Shown here piece by piece: positions 5,999 through 8,197 of a stretch of DNA of 8,197 bases; position 1 is the first letter of the stretch, and every line of letters starts with the position of its first letter. This DNA is from Chitinispirillaceae bacterium (GTDB lineage: Bacteria; Fibrobacterota; Chitinivibrionia; Chitinivibrionales; Chitinispirillaceae), in contig JAFGOU010000552.1 in the NCBI GenBank assembly GCA_016926315.1, positions 1-8,197 of the forward strand, given 5' to 3'. The notes below the pieces were generated by a model, which saw nothing but the letters and a program-made list of their open reading frames with translations, ran no database searches and was not told where the DNA came from. The position numbers and the translations under genes were made by a program.

Positions 5999-7096
5999 AT
6001 GGTGATTTCAAGGCGGAAAGCGCTGGGAAACCTCGCTGCTGCGACAGCCGGAGCGTTCGCGCTGCCGAAAGCATTTGCAGATGATAAAAAAGAAGCGCAA
6101 ACCGCCCGTTACTGGCGCGCTTCCGGAAAAAACATACAGTGCGAGCTCTGTCCGCATTTCTGCATCCTATCAAACGGCCAGACCGGTATCTGCCGGAACC
6201 GGAGGAACCGGGCGGGAATCCTCGTGGCCCTTGGTTACGGCCTGCCATGCGCCATACATGTCGATCCGATCGAAAAAAAACCTTTATATCACTTCCTTCC
6301 AGGATCGCGCTCCTATTCCCTTGCTGTCGCGGGCTGCAACCTTCGCTGTAAAAACTGCCAGAACTATTCAATAAGCCAGACAAGTCCGCTCGAAACCGGC
6401 TCCGCCTACCGCTCACCGCAGTCCATTGTCGACGAAGCGAAAGCCTCCGGTGCCGCATCCATTGCCTATACCTATTCCGAACCGGTTGTATGGTTTGAGT
6501 ACATGCTCGATATCGCGAAGTGCGCCCGTAAAGCCGGAATCAAAAACGTACTGGTTTCCTCGGGATATATCAATCAGGCGCCGCTTGAGGAACTGGCGGG
6601 CTATCTTGATGGCGCTCATATCGACCTGAAGAGTTTTGATGATACGGTCTATCGGAATCTGAATGCGGGAAAACTTGGACCGGTGCTCAATACGATCATG
6701 TGTGTGAAGAAAAAAGGGGTATGGGTCGAGATCGTCAATCTGGTGGTGCCTGAATGGACCGACGATCTCAAAATGCTCAGGGAAATGGCGGCATGGATCA
6801 GGGACCATGCAGGGGCGGACACGCCGCTCCATTTCTCACGGTTTTTTCCGTTGTATCAATTGGCACAGCACTATCCGACGCCAAAAGACGTTCTGGAGAA
6901 AGCGAGCGCCATAGCTCGTGAAGAAAAATTACGGTATGTCTATATCGGAAACGTCCCGGAGATTGATTCCAATACCTATTGCCACAAATGCAAGTCATTG
7001 TTAATAAAAAGATCAGGGTACTCAGTTAAAGTAGCTGGTCTTACGAAGAATGTCTGCGAAAAATGCGGCACAACCGTCCCGGGAGTGTGGTCCTGA
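5999..7096 (+). CDS. amrS: AmmeMemoRadiSam-system radical SAM enzyme with twin-arginine signal
   Basis: A 365-residue member of the pyruvate formate-lyase-activating-enzyme-like radical SAM family that accompanies Memo and AMMECR1 proteins. The [4Fe-4S] ligands are C113, C117 and C120 (CNLRCKNC), preceded by the family's N-terminal cysteine region C48-x2-C51-x3-C55 and C65 (CELCPHFC...GICRNR). Later come IAYTYSEPVVWFEY (155-168), IDLKSF (208-213) and a C-terminal ribbon with CxxC pairs C328/C331 and C353/C356 ending in PGVW, as usual for this subgroup. Unusually, residues 1-27 form a Tat-type signal: S4-R5-R6-K7-A8-L9, an Ala-rich core at 11-22 and an AFA|DD cleavage site. The substrate and reaction of the system are unresolved to my knowledge. 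The AGGG ribosome-binding site (5988-5991) lies 7 nt before the ATG and overlaps the preceding stop. The Memo-AMMECR1 gene follows after 25 nt. Confidence 0.92.
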   Translation: MVISRRKALGNLAAATAGAFALPKAFADDKKEAQTARYWRASGKNIQCELCPHFCILSNGQTGICRNRRNRAGILVALGYGLPCAIHVDPIEKKPLYHFLPGSRSYSLAVAGCNLRCKNCQNYSISQTSPLETGSAYRSPQSIVDEAKASGAASIAYTYSEPVVWFEYMLDIAKCARKAGIKNVLVSSGYINQAPLEELAGYLDGAHIDLKSFDDTVYRNLNAGKLGPVLNTIMCVKKKGVWVEIVNLVVPEWTDDLKMLREMAAWIRDHAGADTPLHFSRFFPLYQLAQHYPTPKDVLEKASAIAREEKLRYVYIGNVPEIDSNTYCHKCKSLLIKRSGYSVKVAGLTKNVCEKCGTTVPGVWS

Positions 7097-7121
7097 TTAT
7101 TTTGTTTGCCAGGGGTCCACG

Positions 7122-8197
7122 ATGAACAGATTTCATAAAATCCTCATCATATCAGGAGTTCTTTTCATGTCTGGACAAGACGACACCCTTTTTGCCCAAG
7201 AATCCATACGCAAACCAGCAGTCGCAGGGCAATTTTATCCGGCAAATGCCGGTCAGTTGCGGCAAGAGGTTGAACGTTACCTCGCCGGCGGCAAAACACT
7301 GCCTGCCTCGCCCCGGTTGCTGGTCATTCCGCACGCCGGCTTTGTCTTTTCCGGCCCTGTTGCAGGAAAGGCCTATGCGACGCTTGACCGCGCCGTACAA
7401 ACCGTAATTATTTTAGGGCCTTCGCATCATGCATGGTTTGATGGGCTGGCCGTGCCCAAGGAGGGCTCCTTCCAGACGCCGCTGGGCAGCGTTGCCATCG
7501 ACCATGTGCGGATAAAAAAGCTTTTATCCAGCCCATTGGTGCGGGACAACAGTGAAGCGCATGGGCCTGAACACTGCCTCGAGGTTCAGCTCCCGTTTCT
7601 CCAGGTCAGGCTGAAGGATTTCAAGATCGTCCCGGTCCTTACCGGAAAAATCCAGCCCGAACAGGCCGCCGAGCTGCTTCTGCCTCTTATGGATGATCGG
7701 ACGGTAGTGATCGCGTCAACCGATTTTTCCCATTACATGAGCCAGGAAAACGCGCGTAAGACCGATGACCGGAGCATCGCCACGATCCTGGCAGGGAACG
7801 CGTCGGGTTTTTTGGATGCCTGCGGAGAGACGTCAATTCGTATCGTGATGGTTCTTGCCCGGCGCCTGGGAGGGACGCCGAAGCTTCTTGACGCAAGGAC
7901 ATCCTATGAAACGTATCCGCGCCATGGCTCGGGTGACAAGGTCGTTGGCTATGCGTCGATAGTGTACCTTCAGTCAGGGACAACCGTATCCAATTCTCCG
8001 GCACGACAAAACCAGGAGTCATCAGGGGTGACGCCTGAGGTCAAGGCATACCTGCTCAGGCTGGCGCGTCAGAGCCTTGATGCCGCGGTTCGGGGCGATA
8101 CCCCGCCTGTTCCCGAAGCTATTCCGGCCCCGGTTAAGGATGATCGGGGCTGTTTTGTGACCTTGACAAAAAACGGTGACTTAAGGGGCTGTATAGG
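7122..8197 (+). CDS. Memo-AMMECR1 fusion protein with signal peptide (3' partial)
   Basis: The frame is open from ATG 7122 to the right edge (358 codons). AGGGG (7111-7115) lies 6 nt upstream. Residues 1-25 resemble a Sec signal peptide: N2, R3 and K6, a hydrophobic core at 7-16, and a possible cut after LFA. Residues about 29-285 are a Memo domain, an extradiol-dioxygenase-like fold: KPAVAGQFYPA, IPHAGFVFSGPVAGKAY with H71, LGPSHH with H102/H103, E150-H151 (EHCLEVQLPFL), STDFSHY with D201 and H204, C234 in ACGE, and HGSGD near 268. H71, H103 and C234 plausibly match the metal-binding His/His/Cys of human MEMO1. After a Ser/Asn/Gln-rich linker (about 286-303), an AMMECR1 domain begins (TPEVKAYLLRLARQSLDAAV) and reaches its hallmark LRGCI just before the window ends. 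Bacterial AmmeMemoRadiSam systems are known with these domains separate or fused. The role is unknown; export is inferred. Confidence 0.92.
   Translation, partial: MNRFHKILIISGVLFMSGQDDTLFAQESIRKPAVAGQFYPANAGQLRQEVERYLAGGKTLPASPRLLVIPHAGFVFSGPVAGKAYATLDRAVQTVIILGPSHHAWFDGLAVPKEGSFQTPLGSVAIDHVRIKKLLSSPLVRDNSEAHGPEHCLEVQLPFLQVRLKDFKIVPVLTGKIQPEQAAELLLPLMDDRTVVIASTDFSHYMSQENARKTDDRSIATILAGNASGFLDACGETSIRIVMVLARRLGGTPKLLDARTSYETYPRHGSGDKVVGYASIVYLQSGTTVSNSPARQNQESSGVTPEVKAYLLRLARQSLDAAVRGDTPPVPEAIPAPVKDDRGCFVTLTKNGDLRGCI

Noticed and set aside
5721..6458. Long minus-strand ORF (245 codons) opposite nadD, the zinc-ribbon and the radical SAM gene
   Set aside because: Arg/Ser/Cys-rich translation typical of antisense frames in G+C-rich DNA. 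It spans three well-supported genes on the other strand and has no recognisable motif.

Overview
The window comes from the chromosome of a diderm (outer-membrane) bacterium. It carries a fused LPS-transport permease (LptF+LptG), a BamD-type outer-membrane assembly lipoprotein and a CpoB/YbgF-type TPR lipoprotein, interleaved with NadD and an AmmeMemoRadiSam cluster. Coding G+C is in the mid-to-high 50s (hand estimate). The fused LptFG and the gene mixture do not look enterobacterial. A lineage such as the Fibrobacterota/FCB group or a related candidate phylum is plausible, but this is inference without a marker-gene search.

Layout. Minus strand (read right to left, 3160 to 1): lptFG fusion (569-3160), a stand-alone CheY-like receiver (162-572), then the first 55 codons of a membrane protein that runs off the left edge (1-165). 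Each junction is a 4-bp stop/start overlap, so this is a tightly coupled operon. Positions 3161-3298 form a divergent intergenic region with back-to-back sigma-70-like promoters and repeated ATGGTA hexamers. Plus strand: a CpoB-like lipoprotein (3299-4090); an AT-rich gap (4091-4379) that may hold a decayed antisense reading frame; then an apparent operon of bamD (4380-5144), nadD (about 5095-5766), a 67-residue zinc-ribbon protein (5786-5989), an AmmeMemoRadiSam radical SAM enzyme (5999-7096) and a Memo-AMMECR1 fusion (7122 to past the right edge).

How the genes fit together. The left and centre of the window concern envelope assembly: LptFG pulls LPS out of the inner membrane, BamD helps insert outer-membrane beta-barrels, and the CpoB-like protein probably links peptidoglycan synthesis with envelope constriction. 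The right part is an AmmeMemoRadiSam module, a three-family association (AMMECR1, Memo, radical SAM) whose reaction I regard as unresolved. Its radical SAM protein starts with a twin-arginine-type signal peptide and the Memo-AMMECR1 fusion with a Sec-like one. Both therefore look exported, which is unexpected for a SAM-dependent enzyme and is the observation I rate highest. No RNA genes, CRISPR arrays, insertion sequences or convincing intrinsic terminators were seen.
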